Source of the DNA: JACOVP01 sp035289145
GTDB taxonomy: Archaea; Nanobdellota; Nanobdellia; SCGC-AAA011-G17; UBA489
Length of the DNA stretch: 17,881 bases
Reading direction: 5' to 3'
Assembly: GCA_035289145.1 (NCBI GenBank)
Contig: DATDXZ010000069.1
Location: 1 to 17,881 of the forward strand
In this document: positions 7,017 through 12,946 of the stretch, in pieces
Layout: each line of letters opens with the position of its first letter
How positions within the stretch are numbered: the stretch's first letter is position 1
Notes under the pieces: model-generated
What the model saw: the letters and a program-made list of their open reading frames with translations, nothing else
Databases searched by the model: none
What the model was told of the DNA's origin: nothing
Translations under genes and position numbers: made by a program

Positions 7017-7024
7017 TATAAATT
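7017..7024 (-). promoter_or_regulatory. TATA box of the wHTH gene
   Basis: Read leftward, TTTATATA lies about 30 bases before the ATG at 6990 and touches the distal operator copy. The transcript should start at or very near the ATG. Confidence 0.55.
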
Positions 7025-7032
7025 TTATGGTT

Positions 7033-7338
7033 CTATTTTCCTAAAGCCCACTTTTTGAAGGTAGCATAGTCACAACTGCCACAGAGATATTTTTTCGTCT
7101 TTGTGTTGTAGAAGAAAGGAACTCCACCACATTTTCCATTGTCCAACTGCTCGAACAATTTTTGATTCTGCGAGTTATGCCAAACTTCCAGCTTGGTGAC
7201 TTTGACTTTTTCTTCCTTCTCCAGACGCTCGATTAAGGGATTCATTTCTATACAGTGCGGACATTCAGTACCATAAAAATCATAGAGAACTGCTTCCTCT
7301 TGTTTTGCTTTAGGGGCTGCTTTTTTAGCTGCTGGCAT
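7033..7338 (-). CDS. Thioredoxin-like protein with CPHC motif
   Basis: 101 residues. After an Ala/Lys-rich N-terminus (1-13) comes a thioredoxin fold: VLYDFYGTECPHCIEMNPLI with the redox pair Cys26/Cys29, then GVPFFYNTKT with the conserved cis-Pro. Two further Cys (LCGSC) near the C-terminus and CGG before the Pro give an extra possible disulfide or metal pair. No signal peptide is present, so it is probably a cytosolic disulfide reductase. AGAGGTGATC just before the ATG is a good ribosome site, and TTTTTAAAT about 35 bases upstream is a TATA box. Confidence 0.85.
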   Translation of the reverse strand: MPAAKKAAPKAKQEEAVLYDFYGTECPHCIEMNPLIERLEKEEKVKVTKLEVWHNSQNQKLFEQLDNGKCGGVPFFYNTKTKKYLCGSCDYATFKKWALGK

Positions 7339-7484
7339 ACGATCACCTCTTTCTCTGACAGCATGCCTTAAGATTTAAAAAGGTATTCTTTTTAGCTATA
7401 GCTTTTTCTTTAGAGATCTCATCATGCTTTTTTTCTTAAATATTTCTTACATTAGTTGAACATTTCCTTATTGCTACAGATATA

Positions 7485-7493
7485 CTTATAAAT
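7485..7493 (+). promoter_or_regulatory. TATA box of the 7515 gene
   Basis: CTTATAAAT is centred about 26 bases before the ATG at 7515, supporting a leaderless start there rather than at the in-frame TTG 7503. The intergenic space 7339-7514 serves divergent promoters. Confidence 0.6.
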
Positions 7494-7514
7494 AAGTGAT
7501 TTTTGCTTCTGGGT

Positions 7515-8123
7515 ATGTCTCCTGTTGATTCCACTAAGCGAGAAAATACCATTAGAGAGATTAACCATCGCTTTAGGCGTCGAAGCATGATCTCTTTAGG
7601 CGCTGCAGTTTTAACTGGTTTATCTGCTTTAACACTAAAAGATGAAATGAGAACCCCTCCCGATACTCCTCTTGTGCAACTCTATCTCGAAGCCCATAGA
7701 GTTCAAGATGATTTAAATAATCTTGGCTACAGACTAAGTAATCATGAACTAAAAGTTCAATCGGGAGTTAATTCTCTTACCAATGCCAAAATCCCTCCTG
7801 AAGACTCTAGACTAAATCTTCTCGTGCATTCGTTACATGCCAACCACACTTCTTTTCATGCGCAGTTTCAAGCATCTCAAAATGACCTTCGATCATCTCA
7901 AGCAGACATTGGAGCAATTATAGACTCTCTTGCTGATCAACCTGAAATTCAGAACTTTAGAGCATACAGATCCCATAAAGGTGTTTTATCTTCTTGGGCT
8001 GCAGCACTAGGTGTATTCTCTCTGCTTATCGCTTATGGAGGCATAGGTTATGCTCATTTACGCAGAGAAGCAGAATGCGATCGAGTAAACCTTTATGTTC
8101 GTCCTTCCACTTCAAGCATTTGA
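7515..8123 (+). CDS. Membrane protein with two TM segments and a helical middle domain
   Basis: 202 residues from ATG 7515. A basic N-terminus (INHRFRRRSM) precedes TM1 (about 25-40). A long polar helical region follows (about 50-150, with LEAHRVQDDLNNLGYRLSNHE and many Gln, Asn and His). TM2 is at about 155-178 (SSWAAALGVFSLLIAYGGIGYA) with a short charged tail. By the positive-inside rule the middle domain would lie outside the cell. It shows heptad-like spacing and could form a coiled coil. I do not recognise a family. It ends nine bases before the convergent permease gene. Confidence 0.65.
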   Translation: MSPVDSTKRENTIREINHRFRRRSMISLGAAVLTGLSALTLKDEMRTPPDTPLVQLYLEAHRVQDDLNNLGYRLSNHELKVQSGVNSLTNAKIPPEDSRLNLLVHSLHANHTSFHAQFQASQNDLRSSQADIGAIIDSLADQPEIQNFRAYRSHKGVLSSWAAALGVFSLLIAYGGIGYAHLRREAECDRVNLYVRPSTSSI

Positions 8124-8132
8124 TTTCTTCTT

Positions 8133-9404
8133 TCACACTATCGCGAGAATATTTTGTATACTAAAATACAGCAGACCAGCACAGGTTATTGCTCCTAAGA
8201 TTGGAATAACAGGGATGCCTGCAATGGAGCCTGGCACTCTGAAAACTCTTCTCATCTTTGGCTCTTTGACACGCAGGATGATCACTGTCAGATTGATGAT
8301 AATGAAAGTGATGAACAAGGTTGCTGTCGCAATGTTCGCCACGAGACGGATATTGTCGAAAAAAAGACTGACCACAGCCAATATCAACAATAGTTCAATC
8401 GCACGATAGGGAGTTGCAGTTTTTTTATCAATCTGCGCAAATGCTTTTGGCAAGGCTTTCTCCTGAGCGACACCATAGATAAACCGTGAAGCTGTCACCA
8501 TCTCCATCAAAGCTGTGCCTGCTGTCGCAATCAAAGCGATCAGAGCAAGCACGATGAATGCGCCCTTTCCCCATAATGTTTCAGCAACTAATGCCATGGG
8601 AGCTTCTGCTGTTGCCAACTGCTGCCAAGGAACGATTGCGACCACAGCGACTGCGACTAAAATATACACCACGGCTGAAATTGTCATGGATAAAATCATA
8701 GCACTTGGAATAGTTCTTCTTGGATCTTTTGTTTCTTCTGCCAGACGAGCAACATTTTCAAATCCCATATAGGCAAAAAATAATACTGCTGCAGCACTTA
8801 ACACTCCTGGAAATCCTTGAGGCATATCTAAGAGATTTATGCTTGACAAGTTCTTGAAACCTGCACCTATGATTAATAATAAACCGCCAACACTCACTAC
8901 TGTGAGCAAGGTGTTAATGATACAGGACTGCTTGAGACCACAATAATCAATGGAAGCTATACCTACTACTAAAATAATTGCTGTCCAGAGAATAGGAATA
9001 TTTGTCAGACTATGCAGATACTGCGCGAAGCTTAAAGCTACGGTAGCGATGGCAACAGCAGCGGTCACTATCAACATCCAACCAATGACTAATGCTATTT
9101 TTCTTCCGAACGCGTGCTTGGTGTAGTCATACTCTTCCGCGTCCCGAGGGAACATCGATGAGAGTTCACCATAACTTAATCCTGTCAAAGTAGCGATAAT
9201 GCCTCCAATCAAGAATGCTAACCAAAGAGCGTTTCCAGCACTTTCTGCTCCAATACCTATCAATGCGTAAATACCTGCGCCGATGATGATGCCGACACCA
9301 GAGATAGTTGCCTGCGTCAAACCGAGATTACGATGCAGACAAGGCTTAGAAGGAGGACATGCTTTATGTTGCAGAAATTGATGACTCTTTTCACGTCTCA
9401 GCAT
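8133..9404 (-). CDS. APC-superfamily amino-acid permease
   Basis: 423 residues with about eleven or twelve hydrophobic segments. After a 25-residue hydrophilic N-terminus with three Cys and several Lys/Arg/His, TM1 carries the broken-helix substrate motif GVGIIIGAGIYALIG. The segment FFAYMGFENVARLAEETKDPRRTIPSAM is the conserved TM6 to loop signature of the amino acid/polyamine/organocation family. It should import or exchange an amino acid or polyamine; the substrate cannot be read from the sequence. The length is slightly short but complete. GGGTG seven bases before the ATG is the ribosome site, and CTTTATTAATC upstream is the probable TATA box. Confidence 0.9.
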   Translation of the reverse strand: MLRREKSHQFLQHKACPPSKPCLHRNLGLTQATISGVGIIIGAGIYALIGIGAESAGNALWLAFLIGGIIATLTGLSYGELSSMFPRDAEEYDYTKHAFGRKIALVIGWMLIVTAAVAIATVALSFAQYLHSLTNIPILWTAIILVVGIASIDYCGLKQSCIINTLLTVVSVGGLLLIIGAGFKNLSSINLLDMPQGFPGVLSAAAVLFFAYMGFENVARLAEETKDPRRTIPSAMILSMTISAVVYILVAVAVVAIVPWQQLATAEAPMALVAETLWGKGAFIVLALIALIATAGTALMEMVTASRFIYGVAQEKALPKAFAQIDKKTATPYRAIELLLILAVVSLFFDNIRLVANIATATLFITFIIINLTVIILRVKEPKMRRVFRVPGSIAGIPVIPILGAITCAGLLYFSIQNILAIV

Positions 9405-9455
9405 AGTACACCCTTTTTAGAGAACTAGTCTTTGGAGATTAATAAAGGTATTGCT

Positions 9456-10469
9456 TTATGCAACGAATGCGACAGCACTCGTGACCATACCAGAACCAAT
9501 ACATGCCATGATAACTCGAGATCCTTCTCTGATTCTTTCCTGCTCATACGCTTCTGACAAAGCTACTGCTGCTGATGCTGAGGACATGTTACCATATCTT
9601 TCTATATTCTTGAAGACTTGATCATCTGACAGGCGCAACTTTCTCTGTACACCTTCTAAAATTCTGATATTCGCCTGATGGAAAATCGCGAGATTAAGTA
9701 CTTCGGGATCATTCCATGTTTGTCCATCATTTGTTCTTAAAGCGCTTAATCCTTCCTCACAAATACCTGTCAATTCACGAGTCGCTTCCTTCAAGACTGC
9801 ACCACCACAAGGCATGCGCAGATATCCATCTTTATCTCGATAAATCCATTCTTTTCTACCGTCATGCGGATTTGATCTTCCTTTGACCCATTGTATTCCT
9901 CTGTGATTGCCTTCTACTCTTCCGAGAATAACTGCGCCAGCACCATCTCCAAATAATGGACTGTTTTTATCTTTGTAATCTACCATTCTTGATAATTTTT
10001 CCACACCGACAACTGCGACTGGACCCCAGTCATATTGCGATATCATTGCATTAGCGACAGCCATTGCAGTAGTAAATCCTGCGCAAGCAGCTCCCACATC
10101 GAAAGCATGGCCTATATTTCTCGCGCCAATAAGCTCCTGCTTGAGACAAGCAGCTGATGGAAATTGTTTGTCTTGTGTGACTGTTGCGACCACTATACCT
10201 TCGAGATCTTGAGGCTTGAGACGTGCTTTTTCCAAAGCCATCTTCACTGCATTTGCAGCCATGTGATGCACTTCTTCTCCAGGAGCAGCGCGACGCCTTT
10301 CTCTTACTCCCATCATCTCTTGAATCCAGGCATCTGAGGTTTCTACCGGATTCTCAAGATCATATCCTTGCGGAGTCCATTCATAAAAAGGATTTTTATC
10401 TACGAATAATTGATTTGTTAAAATTTCTGCTGGAAGATAATGCCCTGCACTTAGAATGACTATTCCCAT
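9456..10469 (-). CDS. Beta-ketoacyl-ACP synthase III-like enzyme (FabH type)
   Basis: 337 residues with the full FabH triad: Cys129 in DVGAACAGF, His264 in HQANIRI, Asn294 in YGNMSSAS. SDAWIQEMMGVRERRRA (45-61) and LFGDGAGAVIL are further FabH signatures. The family condenses acetyl- or acyl-CoA with malonyl-ACP. HMG-CoA synthases, the common archaeal relatives, have different active-site surroundings, so FabH is the better call. Archaea usually lack bacterial-type fatty acid synthesis, and no acyl carrier protein or other fab gene is in the window, so the substrate is open. The length is normal and no residues are missing. The TATA box is probably the AT palindrome at 10493-10505. Confidence 0.88.
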   Translation of the reverse strand: MGIVILSAGHYLPAEILTNQLFVDKNPFYEWTPQGYDLENPVETSDAWIQEMMGVRERRRAAPGEEVHHMAANAVKMALEKARLKPQDLEGIVVATVTQDKQFPSAACLKQELIGARNIGHAFDVGAACAGFTTAMAVANAMISQYDWGPVAVVGVEKLSRMVDYKDKNSPLFGDGAGAVILGRVEGNHRGIQWVKGRSNPHDGRKEWIYRDKDGYLRMPCGGAVLKEATRELTGICEEGLSALRTNDGQTWNDPEVLNLAIFHQANIRILEGVQRKLRLSDDQVFKNIERYGNMSSASAAVALSEAYEQERIREGSRVIMACIGSGMVTSAVAFVA

Positions 10470-10492
10470 GTACTTTTTAAGCGATTTTAATA

Positions 10493-10505
10493 ATATTTAA
10501 AATAT
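10493..10505. promoter_or_regulatory. Near-palindromic TATA region shared by divergent genes
   Basis: ATATTTAAAATAT reads as a TATA box in both directions. Leftward it is about 29 bases from the FabH ATG at 10469. Rightward TATTTAAA (10494-10501) is about 26 bases from the mini-ORF ATG at 10524. Confidence 0.4.
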
Positions 10506-10523
10506 TCGTTATAGGAGATAGGG

Positions 10524-10556
10524 ATGCTTCTGACGAGAAATAACCAAAAAGGTTGA
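10524..10556 (+). CDS. Ten-codon mini-ORF, possible leader peptide
   Basis: ATG at 10524 encodes MLLTRNNQKG and stops at TGA 10554-10556, whose A is also the first base of the next ATG (TGATG). GGAG lies seven bases before the ATG, and a TATA box is 26 bases upstream. It could be a leader peptide whose translation is coupled to the 50-residue protein. Being so short it may be chance; promoter spacing and overlap are the only support. Confidence 0.3.
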   Translation: MLLTRNNQKG

Positions 10557-10708
10557 TGTTTTTAAGAGTTTGGAACGAATATGAAACTTTGATCTTAACT
10601 AAAAGAGGGAAGGATAAGAAAACACCTACTGAACGTTGTGGTATAGAAGTAAAATCTTTAAATAGATGGGAAGGGGCTACTTTTGAAGAGTTTAGAAAAT
10701 GGCTATAG
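10556..10708 (+). CDS. Small charged protein of 50 residues, unknown function
   Basis: An open frame from ATG 10556 to TAG 10708, beginning MFLRVWNEYETLILTKRGKD and ending FEEFRKWL. It has four aromatic Trp/Tyr and many Lys/Arg/Glu, unlike random sequence. Its end overlaps the start of the winged-helix/TM gene by ten bases, which suggests translational coupling and one transcript. No SD is visible beyond AGGT next to the start. The frame is closed by TAA at 10541, so it is not the tail of a longer gene. I do not recognise a family. The size and basic/acidic mix would fit a small DNA- or protein-binding partner of the next gene product, which is only a guess. Confidence 0.5.
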   Translation: MFLRVWNEYETLILTKRGKDKKTPTERCGIEVKSLNRWEGATFEEFRKWL

Positions 10709-11103
10709 AAACAAAACCCTATGTTAAAGGATACGAAACGGATAAAATAACAACATTTAGACATTTCAAGAATTTAATGCTTGACTTATTAAGAGGTTAC
10801 CCTGCCTATGAATATTATGGTAAATTTGAAAGTGTATTTGCCCAACATGGACAGAAAATAGTCAACATATTAGATAAAGACAAAATTATTGAACTTTCTC
10901 CAAAAAGAAAAGGAGAGCCACTTAGGTATCGTCTAACTCCTGCTGGAATAAATCTTGCAGTTTCTTTAATTAATTTAGAATATGGAGAACGAGTTTTAAA
11001 ATACAGCAAGGAAATGAGAGTATTTACTATTACAGTTATCATTATTGCTGTTTTGACTCTTTTTTTGGGAGTATTGACTTTTTATTTCCAATTTCTTAGG
11101 TAA
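10699..11103 (+). CDS. Winged-helix protein with a C-terminal TM anchor
   Basis: 134 residues. The first 100 look like a winged helix: FRHFKNLMLDLLRGYPAYEYYG, then KIVNILDKDKIIELSPKRKGEPLRYRLTPAGINLAVSLI, where RYRLTPAGI resembles the wing and last helix of PadR/MarR-like archaeal regulators. Residues about 108-130 (FTITVIIIAVLTLFLGVLTFYF) are a single TM helix. This is therefore a predicted membrane-tethered DNA-binding protein or signal sensor with the DNA-binding part inside the cell. It overlaps the 50-residue gene upstream. Function inferred from architecture only. Confidence 0.65.
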   Translation: MAIETKPYVKGYETDKITTFRHFKNLMLDLLRGYPAYEYYGKFESVFAQHGQKIVNILDKDKIIELSPKRKGEPLRYRLTPAGINLAVSLINLEYGERVLKYSKEMRVFTITVIIIAVLTLFLGVLTFYFQFLR

Positions 11104-11173
11104 GTCCATACAGTTGACAACTATGAAACAAGCAGTTAAAAGTCCTGAAATTTAGATAGTCTCACCAAATCAC

Positions 11174-11536
11174 TTAGTTCTCAAAGCTATTAATAAGTAC
11201 ACCCATAGTACTTCTCGCGTCTAGTACCATATTCTTCCATTTTTGCTGTTCTATGGCGGTGAATTCATGTTCAATAAGTTCTTCTTCGTTCTCATCTAAG
11301 AATTGGATAAAACTCTCCACATGATTAGAGTATTGTCCATAAACAACTTTATAATTGAATTGCAACAAGCGATATTCTGCAGAACCATATTTAGTCTTAC
11401 CCATTCGACGAGCAACCCCATTCGATTTTAACATATCTTTGTAAAGTAATTCTCTGTGAAATTCAAATAGATCATGGAGCTCTTGATAGCGTGTTTCTTC
11501 TTTCTGTTCTTCTGTCTTTTTTATCTTGTTAAGCAT
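11174..11536 (-). CDS. Helical hypothetical protein, 120 residues
   Basis: Almost entirely helical and highly charged, with no signal or TM segment. It begins MLNKIKKTEEQKEETRYQEL and contains SNGVARRMGKTKYGSAEYRL in the middle. The long Glu/Lys-rich stretches suggest a coiled coil. I recognise no family. AAGGAG lies nine bases before the ATG, so it has a true ribosome site, unlike most neighbours. It overlaps the 27-codon ORF upstream by eight bases, and both probably come from the promoter at 11633-11643. Confidence 0.6.
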   Translation of the reverse strand: MLNKIKKTEEQKEETRYQELHDLFEFHRELLYKDMLKSNGVARRMGKTKYGSAEYRLLQFNYKVVYGQYSNHVESFIQFLDENEEELIEHEFTAIEQQKWKNMVLDARSTMGVLINSFEN

Positions 11537-11612
11537 TAGAGGGTCTCCTTAACACAATTAGTATCTCTCTTTCTTTAAGATATGTTGAACAACATTTTTC
11601 AAACCTTCCCAT
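11529..11612 (-). CDS. 27-residue ORF at a leaderless start, possible leader peptide
   Basis: Read leftward from ATG 11612: MGRFEKCCSTYLKEREILIV and seven more residues, ending at TAA 11531-11529. The ATG falls 26 bases from the TATA box at 11633-11643, where a leaderless message would begin. The 3' end runs through the GGAG and past the ATG of the 120-residue gene, so ribosomes finishing here arrive at the next start. The paired Cys may bind metal. It is either a real small protein or a coupling leader peptide. Confidence 0.4.
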   Translation of the reverse strand: MGRFEKCCSTYLKEREILIVLRRPSNA

Positions 11613-11632
11613 AAGAATAAGGCTGTGTTTTT

Positions 11633-11643
11633 CTATTTAAACC
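11633..11643 (-). promoter_or_regulatory. TATA box for the 11612 ORF and the 11536 gene
   Basis: Read leftward, GGTTTAAATAG is a good TATA element centred 26 bases before ATG 11612. If used, the 120-residue gene at 11536 has a leader of about 75 bases that contains the 27-codon ORF. Confidence 0.5.
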
Positions 11644-11696
11644 TTACCAAATAAACTTTTTAGAAACATTAACCAAAATGAGGTACATCGCTATTT

Positions 11697-11840
11697 TTAC
11701 AAGTATCCCAACAAAAGCAACAGTACTAGCAATACAATCACGAGTGCGAGCGCCAACTTATCACGCTTCTTCCAAAATGCATAGACTACTGCAATAACCA
11801 CGAGTACAATACCAAAAACATCCATGCCCGCCATGTTCAT
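11697..11840 (-). CDS. Tiny two-TM membrane protein (47 residues)
   Basis: From ATG 11840 to TAA 11697: a 47-residue protein made of two hydrophobic helices (about 8-23 and 29-46) joined by the basic turn WKKRDK. Start MNMAGMDVFGIVLVVIAVVY; the second helix is almost pure Leu/Val. By charge, the turn faces the cytoplasm and both ends lie outside. The start overlaps the stop of the preceding small gene by four bases (ATGA), so the two are translated together. No family is recognised. Small paired hairpin membrane proteins occur as holin-like, toxin-like or transporter-accessory proteins; the sequence does not decide. Confidence 0.6.
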   Translation of the reverse strand: MNMAGMDVFGIVLVVIAVVYAFWKKRDKLALALVIVLLVLLLLLGYL

Positions 11841-11995
11841 TCACCCACCGCAATCAAGAGTGATCCTATACCTACAAGCGCTGTACCGAGCACAGTCTGC
11901 TGGTATGCCATCAGTATAAATCCTATCGCACCGATCACTGCACCAAGAAGTCGAATTGCAAACTTTCCTTCGATCATTCCCGATATTGTCTTCAT
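11837..11995 (-). CDS. Tiny two-TM membrane protein (52 residues)
   Basis: From ATG 11995 to TGA 11837. The protein starts MKTISGMIEGKFAIRLLGAV and has two hydrophobic segments (about 15-30 and 34-51), with Gly-rich faces (GAVIGAIGF, GTALVGIGSLLIAVG). Glycine-spaced helices suggest tight packing or oligomers. A TATA box 27 bases upstream gives a leaderless start, and the ATGA overlap joins it to the 47-residue partner. Both genes show codon-consistent hydrophobic design over their whole length, which makes chance unlikely. Function unknown. Confidence 0.6.
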   Translation of the reverse strand: MKTISGMIEGKFAIRLLGAVIGAIGFILMAYQQTVLGTALVGIGSLLIAVGE

Positions 11996-12018
11996 GAATA
12001 GAAAAAATGTTATCTAGC

Positions 12019-12026
12019 TATTTATA
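12019..12026 (-). promoter_or_regulatory. TATA box of the small membrane protein pair
   Basis: Read leftward, TATAAATA within GATATAAATAG is centred about 27 bases before ATG 11995, giving a leaderless transcript. The rest of 12027-12128 shows no convincing gene or structure. Confidence 0.6.
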
Positions 12027-12128
12027 TCTTGCGGTGCAATGTTGTCTCAAAATTTTAAGATAAAAGTCCCAGGTCTCAAGAAAGTGACGGAAACGCTCTC
12101 ACCGAGCTACCTATAGTAAAATAAACGC

Positions 12129-12662
12129 TTACTCTTTTTTAGTCTCCTTTTTTTCTGGTATCAATACCCAGCGATTGTCTGCTGTTCCTATATGGGGGCA
12201 ATCACGACGAATCTTTTCCCCAGTTTCAAACATAATTTCTCTGTATCTCTCGAGTTCTTGTTGAGAAGCATGACTTCCCGTAACAGAAACAATACTGGAA
12301 CCACTTACACAGGACTCTGGACTATATATCGGCAATTGTACTATAGTCGGGCTTCGCACATGATGTATTTGCCAATTATTTTTAACGAGACGCTGATATT
12401 CTAACTCTCCAGTAGGTGTTAATTCAGCACCTGCTGCACGTCCAGTTTCTTTATTGAATGCTCCTTCATATGTGATGAAAGCCTGTTCTTTCAGTTCGTT
12501 AATGTGCTTAATGATTGTGGGCTTTGAAAGCTTACTCTCATGTTCTATTTCAACAAGTTGTCTTTTGCCTCTATAAATAGCTTCGAGGACTTTTTTCCTA
12601 TCATCATTATAGAAGTAATCGTTTTTATCGCCCATGGGAATAACATCATATACCTTAGCCAT
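12129..12662 (-). CDS. Winged-helix transcription regulator, 177 residues
   Basis: The N-terminal half is a winged helix: DDRKKVLEAIYRGKRQLVEI, then SKLSKPTIIKHINELKEQAFITYEG (recognition helix and wing), then ELTPTGELEYQRLV, the last helix typical of MarR/ArsR-like archaeal regulators. The C-terminal half (about 95-177) is less clear and includes SCVSGSSIVSVTGSHAS, a helix (QQELERYREIMFETGEKIRRD) and a charged tail. It diverges from the RHH/MCM-like module and its promoter holds 10-base phased repeats, so it is a candidate regulator of that module and of itself. The start is leaderless, with CTTATAAATAC 25 bases upstream. Confidence 0.75.
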   Translation of the reverse strand: MAKVYDVIPMGDKNDYFYNDDRKKVLEAIYRGKRQLVEIEHESKLSKPTIIKHINELKEQAFITYEGAFNKETGRAAGAELTPTGELEYQRLVKNNWQIHHVRSPTIVQLPIYSPESCVSGSSIVSVTGSHASQQELERYREIMFETGEKIRRDCPHIGTADNRWVLIPEKKETKKE

Positions 12663-12664
12663 GC

Positions 12665-12704
12665 ATTATAACACATTATAAGTATTTATAAGTATTATTA
12701 TTCT
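12665..12704 (-). repeat. 10-base phased TTATAA repeats in the regulator promoter
   Basis: Four consecutive 10-base units read ATTATAACAC, ATTATAAGTA, TTTATAAGTA and TTATTATTCT; the first three are close copies and the fourth is decayed. A 10-base period puts each unit on the same face of the helix. The third unit includes the probable TATA box of the minus-strand gene. The array could bind several protein dimers side by side or provide alternative TATA boxes. Confidence 0.6.
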
Positions 12705-12726
12705 TTAATATATATTCTGTAACTAC

Positions 12727-12740
12727 TTACTAAATAGTAA
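12727..12740. promoter_or_regulatory. Inverted repeat between the divergent genes
   Basis: TTACTA (12727-12732) and TAGTAA (12735-12740) are perfect 6-base inverted arms around AA, 15 bases before the TATA box of the RHH gene. The half-motif TACTA recurs at 12742-12746. This is a plausible operator for a small dimeric regulator such as the RHH or winged-helix neighbour. Confidence 0.4.
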
Positions 12741-12754
12741 ATACTATCTTTACC

Positions 12755-12762
12755 TTTATAAA
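12755..12762 (+). promoter_or_regulatory. TATA box of the RHH/MCM-like operon
   Basis: TTTATAAA is centred about 26 bases before the ATG at 12785, so the operon message is leaderless at its first gene. Confidence 0.6.
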
Positions 12763-12784
12763 TCATTATTGGGTCTTATAAGCT

Positions 12785-12946
12785 ATGAAAACCGCACCCA
12801 CAAAAGAAGATCCTCTGACAACTATAGGCATCAGATTTAGTACTAAAGAAGAATTGCAAAAATATCGTGTTGGTGATGAATCGTTCAACAGTGTAGTCAA
12901 TAGACTTTTGCTCATGCTTGAAAAGAGAGGAACCATCGATGTTTAA
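12785..12946 (+). CDS. Small ribbon-helix-helix-like protein, 53 residues
   Basis: ATG 12785 to TAA 12946. The order is strand, helix, helix: TTIGIRFSTKEELQKYRV, then ESFNSVVNRLLLMLEKRG, as in CopG/VapB-type DNA-binding proteins, where the beta strand enters the DNA groove. The family includes antitoxins and plasmid copy-control repressors. The leaderless promoter fits exactly, and the 3' end overlaps the MCM-like gene by eight bases. Given its place it is probably the repressor of the replication operon. A toxin partner is not seen next to it; the following gene is far too large. The identification rests on pattern rather than strong identity. Confidence 0.65.
   Translation: MKTAPTKEDPLTTIGIRFSTKEELQKYRVGDESFNSVVNRLLLMLEKRGTIDV

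Noticed and set aside
11174..11536. Toxin or antitoxin role for the 120-residue helical protein
   Set aside because: It is charged and helical with no toxin family motif, and its neighbours do not form a convincing pair.
12043..12110. Possible small RNA or hairpin (GTGA/TCAC, repeated GTCTCAA) between the tiny membrane genes and the wHTH gene
   Set aside because: Stems are only four bases and the repeat is seven bases; neither is beyond chance.
12918..12938. TTG start for the MCM-like ATPase
   Set aside because: It lies inside the RHH gene. ATG 12939 has a GAGG at the proper distance and a typical short overlap.
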